Of a stretch of 64,000 nt of DNA, positions 9,582 through 18,674 are shown piece after piece (the stretch's first letter is position 1; every line of letters begins with the position of its first letter). Source of the DNA: Chamaesiphon sp. 336R_metabinner_41 (GTDB lineage: Bacteria; Cyanobacteriota; Cyanobacteriia; Cyanobacteriales; Chamaesiphonaceae). Made by a program: the position numbers and the translations under genes. The notes under the pieces were generated by a model. That model did not search any database and was not told the origin of the DNA. It saw only the letters and a list, made by a program, of their open reading frames with translations. The stretch lies in assembly GCA_025359915.1 (NCBI GenBank), contig JANYDE010000039.1:32849-96848 (forward strand). The letters are read 5' to 3'.

Positions 9582-10814
9582 GTGAAATTATCGTGGCAAC
9601 TACTTCAGGATCTAGAACAAAAACATGGAGGATGTTTTTACCTATTAGATCTGAGCAAATTCAAAGACAACTATTGTCAATTCTTGGGCAGCTTTCGATC
9701 GATCTACCAAAATACAAATATTGGCTATTCATACAAGACAAATTATATCCCTAGAATATGCCAGTCGGTATATGAGCTAGGTGGTTATGCTGAAGTTGTT
9801 TCGCAGATGGAATATGACTTAGCGATTAAAATTGGGGTACCACCAGCTAGAATTATTTTCAATGGTCCGCTGAAATATCCACGAGATCTAGAACGAGCAG
9901 TAATAGCTGGTTCTACTGTTAATTTGGATTCGCTGCAAGAGGTGCAAATTATTTGTGAGTTAGCTCAAAAACTGCCTGCGCAACAAATATCTGTAGGCTT
10001 GAGATGCAATTTTGATATTGGCACCGATCTGATCTCTCGATTTGGATTGGATGTCGAAAATGGCGATCTAGATTACATCTTTGAAAAATTTAAAGAATTA
10101 GGCAATTGCCACGTCAAAGGGCTGCACTGTCATTTTACAACTGCGCAGAGAAGTCTAGAATCTTATGCCCTCAGAGCTAAGAAAATTATCGAAACAACCG
10201 ATAAGTATTTTCCAGATCGTCCCCCTGAATTTATTGATGTCGGCGGTGGCTATTTTGGGCATATGGATGAAGATTTAAGACAACAGTTTGATTTCTATAT
10301 CCCGACATACCAAGAATATGCTGAGGTTATTGCAACTCAATTCAAACAGCGGTTCACCGGAGATTTGCAACCAGAACTGATTATCGAACCTGGTGTAGCA
10401 CTTGTTGCCAATGTAATGAAATTTGTGGGCAAGGTCGTTGCTTTAAAGACAATCCGATCGCGACATTTGGCTCTGGTCACTGGGAGCATTCATACAGTAA
10501 AACCGAGTAAGCAACTACCATTAACTGTTTATAAAAATGAATCGAATCATGCCCACATCGAATCAAATACGCCCATCGACCTGGTTGGATATACATGCAT
10601 GGAACATGATTGCTTATATCCAGCATACCCAGTGCCAGTAAGCGTTGGAGACTATACAGTATTTGACAATGTTGGAGCTTATTCAGTTGTATTCAAGCCA
10701 CCATTTATTTGGCCGAGTCCACCGATAGTCAGCTACGACTCGACCACCAATATTTATACACTGGCTCGGCGACAAGAGACGACTCAAGACGTGTTTGCCA
10801 CCTACGAAATTTAA
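9582..10814 (+). CDS. PLP-dependent decarboxylase, fold-type III (LysA/ornithine-arginine decarboxylase-like)
   Basis: NIGYSYKTN (PLP Lys region), GLRCNFDIG..SRFGLDVENG, KGLHCHFTT, FIDVGGGYFG, LIIEPG. GTG start. Confidence 0.85.
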   Translation: MKLSWQLLQDLEQKHGGCFYLLDLSKFKDNYCQFLGSFRSIYQNTNIGYSYKTNYIPRICQSVYELGGYAEVVSQMEYDLAIKIGVPPARIIFNGPLKYPRDLERAVIAGSTVNLDSLQEVQIICELAQKLPAQQISVGLRCNFDIGTDLISRFGLDVENGDLDYIFEKFKELGNCHVKGLHCHFTTAQRSLESYALRAKKIIETTDKYFPDRPPEFIDVGGGYFGHMDEDLRQQFDFYIPTYQEYAEVIATQFKQRFTGDLQPELIIEPGVALVANVMKFVGKVVALKTIRSRHLALVTGSIHTVKPSKQLPLTVYKNESNHAHIESNTPIDLVGYTCMEHDCLYPAYPVPVSVGDYTVFDNVGAYSVVFKPPFIWPSPPIVSYDSTTNIYTLARRQETTQDVFATYEI

Positions 10815-10829
10815 TAATCCCCAAATTAT

Positions 10830-11906
10830 ATGAATATCCTCTTAAGCTGTTCTGGTTGCCGCAACTATCTGATCGATTTTTTCAAAACAGCTCTGGCTGG
10901 CAAGGGACAGGTATTCGTCTGTGACTCCAATCCAGATGCTGTATCGTTGCAAGAAGCAGATCGGGCATTTATTATGCCGCGTTCGAGTCATCCCGAATAC
11001 TTCGATCGATTGTTGGATCTTTGCAAGCAAAATAAGATTGGATTATTGATTTCCCTCAACGATCTAGAATTACCCCTTCTGGCACAACATCGCGATCGAT
11101 TTTTAGAGATTGGGACTGTTCCGATGATCTCAGATCCAGCCGCGATCGATATTTGTTTTGATAAGTGGAAAACATTTCAATTTCTCAAACAAAATAATAT
11201 TCCTGCACCCAAGACATACAGATCCTTGGAGGATGCTCGTGAGGCGATTGCTAGCGGCGAACTGACATTTCCCTTGGTAATCAAACCACGCTGGGGAACT
11301 GCCTCAATTGGAATTGAATACCCCCAAGATGATGAAGAACTAGAATTAGCTTATACGCTGGTCAAAAAGCGGCTCACCAGGACTATTTTAGCTACGGCTA
11401 GCTCGATCGATTCAGATCGTTCTGTCCTAATTCAGGAGCGGATTATCGGCGGTGAATATGGTCTAGATGTGATCAATAATCTCAATGGTGAATACGTTAC
11501 CACCTTCGCTAAACGCAAATTGTCAATGCGTGGTGGCGAAACAGATTGCGCACAGACAACTAGCAATCATCAACTCACCAACATCGGTGAAAAAATTGGT
11601 CGCAATCTCAAACATGTTGGCAATCTCGACTGCGATGTACTATCTGGTCCTCAAGGCTATTGTGTCTTGGAAATGAATCCCCGCTTCGGTGGTGGATATC
11701 CATTCTCTCATGTCGCTGGGGCCAATTTGCCCGCAGCCTTGATCGCCTGGGTGACTGGCAAACCAGTCGATCCCAATTGGTTTGCGATCGAACCCGATCT
11801 CATGATTTCCAAATGTGCTCGGTTGGTCACTCACACCGTACATTACAGTCCAGAAGTGTCGCCATTGCATGTTGTTGTCAAAGCAACTGCGGCAGTGACA
11901 GGATGA
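10830..11906 (+). CDS. ATP-grasp domain carboxylate-amine/thiol ligase (CPSase-L-like)
   Basis: ATP-grasp motifs FPLVIKPRWGTASIGI, VLIQERIIGGEYGLDVI, VLEMNPRFGGGYPFSHVAGANLP. Confidence 0.85.
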   Translation: MNILLSCSGCRNYLIDFFKTALAGKGQVFVCDSNPDAVSLQEADRAFIMPRSSHPEYFDRLLDLCKQNKIGLLISLNDLELPLLAQHRDRFLEIGTVPMISDPAAIDICFDKWKTFQFLKQNNIPAPKTYRSLEDAREAIASGELTFPLVIKPRWGTASIGIEYPQDDEELELAYTLVKKRLTRTILATASSIDSDRSVLIQERIIGGEYGLDVINNLNGEYVTTFAKRKLSMRGGETDCAQTTSNHQLTNIGEKIGRNLKHVGNLDCDVLSGPQGYCVLEMNPRFGGGYPFSHVAGANLPAALIAWVTGKPVDPNWFAIEPDLMISKCARLVTHTVHYSPEVSPLHVVVKATAAVTG

Positions 11907-12068
11907 AGATGGGAGCTAAGGTATCTTTACAGGTTAATTGTGTAGAGATACCCTCAGGACTTGGGGACTTGGAGATTTGGAGATTTGGAGAATCATCCAG
12001 TCAATCAGCAACTATTCTCCTCGGTCGAGGCTCCGCCAACAACTATCAACTAAATTACGCTGTTTGGC

Positions 12069-13166
12069 TTAGAATGAAACAATTAGATACCCGTTTTGAA
12101 ACTTTGCACCCGTAACACTCGATCCTTTGAGAGCTGGAGGCAACAAAATGTTGCGTCGTCGATCTCCGGCCTCGATCGTCACCTCTGGTCCCGATTGAGT
12201 CAGCTTGACTTGGGTTTTATCAAAACCAGGTAAATACAGCCGTACCTCGCGATTTTGGATATCAATGGCGATCGGTTTCGGTGCCGTGACCGCTTGACTA
12301 AAGTCTGGCATCGCATCGAGTAGCGGTTGCCAATCCGTACCAACCCGTGTCGGGACGATCGTCACCGCTAAGGGGTCAAATTCGGCCGTTACGGTATCCT
12401 TAGTTGTACATTGGTTGACAAGTATCCCGCCGATCGTTAAACCCGACTGCTGGGCACTTCCCCAGAGATATTTGGCAGTAGCAACTGCGGCTGGATCTTC
12501 AGTAGTCACCAAATAACCCACCACTCGTTGAGGGTTGCTAATCATCAATTGAGCTTGCGCGAGAACATTCGTCGCTTCCTGCACGGGTTGTGACATCACA
12601 CTTTCTCCCGTCCATGCGATCGTCAAAACCGCTGCCATTGCGGGTTGCATAATTGGCGAGATCGTTTTCCACAGATCTGATTCTTCAACAACAGCAATAA
12701 AGCGACGGAGATACCAACTGAGACTATCTGGCATTCCCGCCATTGCTAGCGTCGCCATGTCACCAGTCCCATCGTAGACAATGACATCATACTTGCCACT
12801 AGCATCATACTGGCGTAGCTCATTTAACGCGATCGCACCATCCATTCCTGGTAGAATCGCTAATTCTTGCCCATAAACACTGCGCAACAGTGGCGTGCGT
12901 AGATACCGCGCTTCGATTTGCTTGACTTGTTCCCAACCACGCTCGATCGAGATAGTCGCCGAAATTGATACTACCTCTAGATTTGCGCCAATTGATTTGG
13001 GTTTATCGGTGAGGGGAACACCCAGCAAGATCCCCGTCGCAGGCGTAGGATCTTGACTGACAAATAATACTCGCCGACCGAGGTTAGCTTGTTGTTTAGC
13101 GGCGGCGATCGCTACTGTAGTACGACCGGAGCCGCCTTTACCAAGGAAGGTGAGAATTTGGGGCAT
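12069..13166 (-). CDS. ArsA/Get3-family ATPase with C-terminal Hsp20/alpha-crystallin-like domain
   Basis: Deviant Walker A GKGGSGRTT; C-terminal REVRLYLPGFDKTQVKLTQSGPEVTIEAGDRRRNILLPPALKGSSVTGAKFQNGYLIVSF. Confidence 0.85.
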   Translation of the reverse strand: MPQILTFLGKGGSGRTTVAIAAAKQQANLGRRVLFVSQDPTPATGILLGVPLTDKPKSIGANLEVVSISATISIERGWEQVKQIEARYLRTPLLRSVYGQELAILPGMDGAIALNELRQYDASGKYDVIVYDGTGDMATLAMAGMPDSLSWYLRRFIAVVEESDLWKTISPIMQPAMAAVLTIAWTGESVMSQPVQEATNVLAQAQLMISNPQRVVGYLVTTEDPAAVATAKYLWGSAQQSGLTIGGILVNQCTTKDTVTAEFDPLAVTIVPTRVGTDWQPLLDAMPDFSQAVTAPKPIAIDIQNREVRLYLPGFDKTQVKLTQSGPEVTIEAGDRRRNILLPPALKGSSVTGAKFQNGYLIVSF

Positions 13167-13167
13167 A

Positions 13168-13362
13168 TTATTCTACAACTTTGAGTTCATCTTCAAAAAA
13201 CCAGGTACTAGTCTTGTCTTCAAATTCGACGACGGCACCAACACCACTACCGTCAGTCATTTTAAAATCTTTAACTGTACCTACTTTACCTAGTTTACTC
13301 ACAACGCCGTTCGATACCTTATCTCTGAGGCGATAAACTTTGACTTGTTGTCCGATTTCCAT
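13168..13362 (-). CDS. DUF2862-type small cyanobacterial protein
   Basis: MEIGQQVKVYRLRDKVSNGVVSKLGKVGTVKDFKMTDGSGVGAVVEFED; SH3-like pattern; immediately upstream of the ArsA-like gene. Confidence 0.7.
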   Translation of the reverse strand: MEIGQQVKVYRLRDKVSNGVVSKLGKVGTVKDFKMTDGSGVGAVVEFEDKTSTWFFEDELKVVE

Positions 13363-13556
13363 TTAACTTAAATTTTTTTGATATTCTCCATCCCACAGTT
13401 TACCCGAATTCTACACTCAGTTTCGCGCTCTAGTCTCGATCGTTTTTGGGTAAAATAGCTATGATGACCTCTCACCTCAATATTCCTATCCCCTATTCTC
13501 TATTCCCTATCCCCTTCCGCCACTATCCAATCTAGCGACACACTAGTCTAGTAGCC

Positions 13557-13958
13557 ATGTTCCAGTCCGAACTACCCAGATACCTGCCTACCGCAGACGA
13601 ATTACCTTGCTCTGACGATACTCCAGTGGATAACGAACTTCAAGAATTGATACCTGGCTTACTCAAATCAATTTTACAGATTTTGTGGGCAGAACGGATG
13701 GATTGGTTTTTTGGAATCGATATGGGTGTCTATTATCATCCAGAACAGCCTGCAATCGTCCCTGATGGCTTCCTCAGTCTGGGTGTGGAGAGATTATTCT
13801 ATGATGAGGAGCTACGCCCTAGTTATGTGCTGTGGGAAGAGCAAGTCGTGCCCAGTTTTGTGCTAGAAGTAGTTTCGATTACTCCAGGGCGGGAATATAC
13901 CAGCAAGCTCGATGAATCTGCCAGAATGGGAGTCCCGATCTTCGCGAGTAATAAGTAA
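13557..13958 (+). pseudogene. Uma2-family endonuclease, 3'-truncated
   Basis: QPAIVPDGFLSLGV..., PSFVLEVVSITPGREYTSKLDESARMG then ends SNK inside a heptanucleotide repeat; the rest of the fold is absent. Confidence 0.65.
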
Positions 13959-14025
13959 CAAGTAACAAGTAATAAGTAATAAGTAACAAGTAATAAGTAA
14001 TAAGTAATAAGTAATAAGTAATAAG
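13946..14025. repeat. Heptanucleotide tandem array (AGTAATA/AGTAACA), about 11 units
   Basis: agtaataagtaacaagtaacaagtaataagtaataagtaacaag... read directly. Confidence 0.95.
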
Positions 14026-14035
14026 CATTGAAAAA

Positions 14036-17000
14036 CTATGTTGATGAGTTACTCGGAATGAATGATGTCGATCGATCGCCGATTAATTGTTGAATGGTTT
14101 GGCGTAATTGTTTTAATTTGGCTGGTTTGGATAAGTATTCGTTGGCTCCACTAGCTAGACAGGTTTCTCGATCTCCTGGCATGGCTAAGGCGGTGAGAGC
14201 GATGATTGGGGTGTGCATGATTTCGGGGATATGGCGGATTTTGTCGATCGCTTCGAGTCCATCCATTCCGGGCATTTGAATATCCATTAAGATCAGATCT
14301 GGTTGATGCAATTGGGCGAGTTTTATTACTTCGATGCCATCATTTGCCACAATCAGATCATAGCCTGAATGGGTTAGGTAGAGGGAAAAGGTTTCGATAT
14401 TAGTTTTGTTGTCTTCTGCTAATAAAATTAGCGGTTTTTCACGTTGACAATTTGGCTGCTCTATGGTTTCGGATTCAGTTAAGGATGGTTGGATCGATGA
14501 AGTTGTGAAGGATAAATTTTCGGAGATCAATCTAGGTACTCGACTTTCACTTTCTGGCTCTTTGTCAATCTGTAGTTTAGGGATTGGCTGTTGCTGTTGC
14601 TGTTGTTGTTGGAGGGGAATTGATGGCAAGGAGCAGACGGCAACATAAGGTAAAGTGATGGTAAAACAGCTACCTTGTCCTGGGGTACTAGTAACTTTAA
14701 TATTGCCATTTTGGGCTTCTACTAATCTTTTTACTAATGCTAAACCTAATCCGGTGCCATTATATTGACGGCTGAGACTACTATCAATTTGGACAAAGGA
14801 TTGAAAGAGTTTGGGCATGTTTTCTTGGGCGATGCCAATACCAGTATCGATCACTTTGAACTGAAGTAAAGATCGATCGAAATCGCGATTTACTGATAGG
14901 CTTACTTTACCGCCAGCGGGGGTGAATTTAACGGCGTTGTTGAGGAGATTGATTAACATCTGACGCACCCGCAATTCATCGATCGAGATTTTATCTTCGT
15001 CTGGGGGGATGTGAGTTTCGATCTGAATATTTTTACCCATCGCTAGTTGACGAACGAATGTTAAACTAGAGTCACAGATGTGCGAGACAGAGGTGGTGAC
15101 AACATTTAGCTCTAAATGACCAGATTCAATTTTAGCTAAGTCCAAAATTTCGGTAATTAAATCTAACAAGTGCTGTCCACTTTGTTCGATCGTGGCAATT
15201 GATGTTTGTTGGAGCTTATTTAGTTCTCCATAAATACTCTCTTGCAATCCTTCTGATAATCCTAGTATTGCATTCAGCGGCGTGCGCAATTCGTGACTCA
15301 TCACTGCTAGAAATTCACTTTTTGCCTGATTTGCCTCATCGGCTAATCGTTGGGCTTCCTTAGCATTTTCGAGCAATTGGGCTTGATAAAGTGCGACCCC
15401 AATATGGGTAGCAATCTGATGCGCAAAATCAATCTCCCAATCTTTCCACTCACGGGGATTAGCACATTGATGGATACATAAAAATCCCCATAAATTATCC
15501 TTCAATCGTAAAGGTATGATTAAATTAGCTCGAACATCAAACTGGGCGAGGATATCAATATGGCATTGTGATAATTCGGCGGTGTAAATATCTGCGACTG
15601 CTTGAATTTTTCCGGCATTATAATCTGCGGCAAATCGATCGCCAAAACAATGATCTTGGATTTTGTAGGTGAGAGCTGATGGATACAGTGGATTGACATC
15701 TTCTGATATAAATTCTCCGATTCCATACTCAGATTCAGGATCGAAACGAAAAATCCCCACCCGATCTGCACTCATAAACTCGCGGACTTCGAGCGTGGTA
15801 GCGGCAAAAATTTGATTCAAATCTAGAGACTCCCGAATCTTGCCAATCACTCCCGCTAGGGCTTGTTGTTGCTCTTCCATTACGGGGACGCGACTGGCTT
15901 TGTGTTGGGTGATTTCTAGTAGTTCTGCTTGTTGAAGTGCAGCTCCTAAATGTTTACCCATTTGAGTCACAAAAGCTACTTCAGAATTTTCCCAGATCCG
16001 AGGATTGGAGTGATGATACATCCCCAATAATCCCCACAGTTTTCGCCCGACAAATACCGGAACGATCGCAAAGGCTCGAATATGATAACTCTCTAATACC
16101 TCAATATGACAACGAGAGAGATTAGCATCATAAATATCGCTCACAACTGACACTTGTCGATCGCGATAACGTCCGCCTTGAGTCAATTGTAAATAACTAT
16201 CATTCCAAGTAGTTGCTGTTGCTAGAATAACCTGTTCCCAGCCAGGTGCGATCGAATCACAATCAGTCATAAAACCACCACCCCAATCTTCATCAAAGCG
16301 GTAAATCGCCACTCGATCGATCTCCAGTAATTGCCGTACTTCCTCAGTAGCTGTCCGAATTGTAGTTTTTACATCCCAAGCATTCTGCAAAGTACCCAAG
16401 ACTCTCGCTAGAGCGCGTTGTTGCTTGCCATTTGCGGTAGCGTGTTCTAATTCGGCGGTCCGAATTTGGATCTGTTGATTGAGATTGGCGTTGAGAAATT
16501 GCACCTGTCTGTACAGCCGATGCTGTTTGACAGCAGCCGCAAACCGCTCACTCAGAGCCTGCGCCAGTCGAATATCCGCTGGAGTCCATGCCTGTGCTTG
16601 TCCGGTGCGGACTTGTCGCCAAGCGGCAAAAGATTGACGGGGAGCCATTTGTCGCTTGTCTGGATCGCAGGTACCAGCCCAAACTAGTTCGTTCTCAATA
16701 TCACCGCGAAAAATCGTCAGACAACCGATCGATTCTGCGCCTAATTGGAGTGGAATAATTAATAATCCGCGAATATTAGTGGCTTCAAAAGCCGGAGTGA
16801 GCGATCGAAATAACGGTTCTTGATAAATATCTGCAACCGCCCAAATATTTGATTCGATGGCGGATCCTGAGGGCAATTCTGCGAGGGCATAAACAGATCG
16901 CATCCACTCCACCGACCAAGCTCTAGGTACTAAACTGCTACTATCTTGACTAGGAGTGGTAGCCACTGAAGTGAGATATTTTTGCCACAGCAGATTTTCT

Positions 17001-17929
17001 TCAATATAAGGATAATCGATCGGATCGGGTTGCGTCCCACAACTATACAATTCCGCCCACTGTTTACTACTTTGAATCGGTCGATCGACAGTAGTATTTT
17101 GGGGCAGATATAATCGCCCGCCCACAGCTTGAAAGATCGCCACAGTCTCATCCAGGGCAGCTTGTAGCTCTACCGTTGAGGTGGCATGGAGACGACTAGT
17201 CACCCGATTGAGTGCGGCTTCTTGGTGGGCTTGTTGGCGGACTCGATCGAGTAGCATTGACTGAGTAATTGCCACAGCCAATCGATCGACCACAAACTGA
17301 AGCGATGATAACTCGGTTTCGGTTACTTCCAGCCGATCGGCATGATGGCACACCAGCAAGCCCCATAGCTGCTCCTCTGGCTGGAGCGATGGCAGTTGAC
17401 TTGTGTTTTTGTCTTCAATGACGATCGGCACCACTACAGAGGATTTTACCCCCATCGCCCGCAAATATTCGACATGGCATGGATCCACCTCTCGATACTG
17501 CAAATCCGCACCCGTACTTTGCCCATTTTCGGCGGATGCTAGCGGACTAAGGCCGATCGATTGAGAGTCCAAATCAACGATTGTCCGCACCCGCGCTCTT
17601 AGATATAATTCTCGTGCATAGGGCGGAATATCATCGGCGGGGAAATGTAAATCCAACAGCGAAGGGAGGCGATCTTTAGTCACTGCTTCCGCAATCACTA
17701 AACCATGTCCATCTGGCTGAAACTGATAGATTTTGACTCGATCTGTATCTAAAAAATCCCGCACTTGAGCAACGGTAGCCGCCAAAATTTCCGGTAGTTC
17801 CAACGATCGATTAATCTGCGTCGTCATCTGACTGATCAACCGCTGCTGACTAATAGGTAAATTTAATTCGCTACCAATCTGGGGGTTGTTTTCAGGTAAG
17901 AACGGCATCAATGTTGCTCCGAAAATCAA
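14036..17929 (-). CDS. Hybrid histidine kinase with multiple bilin-type GAF domains and C-terminal REC
   Basis: GAFs with DPCHVEYLRAMGV, LSRCHIEVLESYHIRA, DHCFG...LSQCHIDILAQFDVRA; HK MSHELRTPLNAILG, N/G boxes; REC LLAEDNKTN...LILMDIQMPGMDG. Confidence 0.9.
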   Translation of the reverse strand: MIFGATLMPFLPENNPQIGSELNLPISQQRLISQMTTQINRSLELPEILAATVAQVRDFLDTDRVKIYQFQPDGHGLVIAEAVTKDRLPSLLDLHFPADDIPPYARELYLRARVRTIVDLDSQSIGLSPLASAENGQSTGADLQYREVDPCHVEYLRAMGVKSSVVVPIVIEDKNTSQLPSLQPEEQLWGLLVCHHADRLEVTETELSSLQFVVDRLAVAITQSMLLDRVRQQAHQEAALNRVTSRLHATSTVELQAALDETVAIFQAVGGRLYLPQNTTVDRPIQSSKQWAELYSCGTQPDPIDYPYIEENLLWQKYLTSVATTPSQDSSSLVPRAWSVEWMRSVYALAELPSGSAIESNIWAVADIYQEPLFRSLTPAFEATNIRGLLIIPLQLGAESIGCLTIFRGDIENELVWAGTCDPDKRQMAPRQSFAAWRQVRTGQAQAWTPADIRLAQALSERFAAAVKQHRLYRQVQFLNANLNQQIQIRTAELEHATANGKQQRALARVLGTLQNAWDVKTTIRTATEEVRQLLEIDRVAIYRFDEDWGGGFMTDCDSIAPGWEQVILATATTWNDSYLQLTQGGRYRDRQVSVVSDIYDANLSRCHIEVLESYHIRAFAIVPVFVGRKLWGLLGMYHHSNPRIWENSEVAFVTQMGKHLGAALQQAELLEITQHKASRVPVMEEQQQALAGVIGKIRESLDLNQIFAATTLEVREFMSADRVGIFRFDPESEYGIGEFISEDVNPLYPSALTYKIQDHCFGDRFAADYNAGKIQAVADIYTAELSQCHIDILAQFDVRANLIIPLRLKDNLWGFLCIHQCANPREWKDWEIDFAHQIATHIGVALYQAQLLENAKEAQRLADEANQAKSEFLAVMSHELRTPLNAILGLSEGLQESIYGELNKLQQTSIATIEQSGQHLLDLITEILDLAKIESGHLELNVVTTSVSHICDSSLTFVRQLAMGKNIQIETHIPPDEDKISIDELRVRQMLINLLNNAVKFTPAGGKVSLSVNRDFDRSLLQFKVIDTGIGIAQENMPKLFQSFVQIDSSLSRQYNGTGLGLALVKRLVEAQNGNIKVTSTPGQGSCFTITLPYVAVCSLPSIPLQQQQQQQQPIPKLQIDKEPESESRVPRLISENLSFTTSSIQPSLTESETIEQPNCQREKPLILLAEDNKTNIETFSLYLTHSGYDLIVANDGIEVIKLAQLHQPDLILMDIQMPGMDGLEAIDKIRHIPEIMHTPIIALTALAMPGDRETCLASGANEYLSKPAKLKQLRQTIQQLIGDRSTSFIPSNSST

Positions 17930-17970
17930 GGTGTCTGCTTACCTTACAATTCCCCGAAGTCGATCGATTA

Positions 17971-18558
17971 TCACCAAATCGAACCTAGATCGATCGTCAA
18001 CCCAGGTAGTACACCTTCCCCATCCAGAATGGTTGGAGATTGCAATACTTCGACATCCTGCCCTAATCGATAAATCTCTACTTGCTGCTTCTGAGGATCG
18101 ATCAACCAGCCCAGGCGCACCCCCGCCGCTTGATACTCCTCCATCTTCTCTCTCAGTTTTGGCATTCTATCTGTATCAGATCGTAGCTCAATCACAAAAT
18201 CGGGGATTACTTGCGGAAACTTAACACCAGCGGGGACATTTGCAAGCTTAGACTTTTCAATCCAGGTGACATCAGGCGATCTGACGGCTCCATTGGGAAG
18301 GGTAAACCCACCGGATGAATCAAAAGCTCGACCTAGCTTGGTTTGGCGATTCCAGATTTCTAGGTCAGTTCCTAAGCTTAAATTTCGTTCCGAACTTTCC
18401 CAACCTGCTGGTGCCATAACAATTAATTCTCCACTGGCTGTCAATTCTAACGATCGATCTGGATTATCTTGGCACAGCTTCTCAAACTCCTCATGGGTGA
18501 TACGAAGAGTAATGCTCTGAACATCTAATAACAATGGTTTGGTTTCTAAAGATTGCAT
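17971..18558 (-). CDS. Uma2-family endonuclease (DUF820)
   Basis: VRSPDVTWIEKSKL...FPQVIPDFVIELRSDTDRMPKLREKMEEYQAAGVRLGWLIDPQKQQVEIYR. Confidence 0.88.
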   Translation of the reverse strand: MQSLETKPLLLDVQSITLRITHEEFEKLCQDNPDRSLELTASGELIVMAPAGWESSERNLSLGTDLEIWNRQTKLGRAFDSSGGFTLPNGAVRSPDVTWIEKSKLANVPAGVKFPQVIPDFVIELRSDTDRMPKLREKMEEYQAAGVRLGWLIDPQKQQVEIYRLGQDVEVLQSPTILDGEGVLPGLTIDLGSIW

Positions 18559-18674
18559 CTGTTACTTTCTCCCCGTCTAGATCGGATTATTTCTATTAGA
18601 ACACGATTCACCATCCCCTAACTTTAGAACTTTTTCTGGGCATTCTAAATATAGTTGGCTCAGGTATATCACAA

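Noticed and set aside
11660-12115. 151-aa plus-strand ORF
   Set aside because: Overlaps the ATP-grasp C-terminus and a repetitive intergenic stretch; no recognisable domain.
13946-14025. CRISPR-like array
   Set aside because: Units are contiguous 7-mers with no unique spacers; it is a simple tandem repeat.
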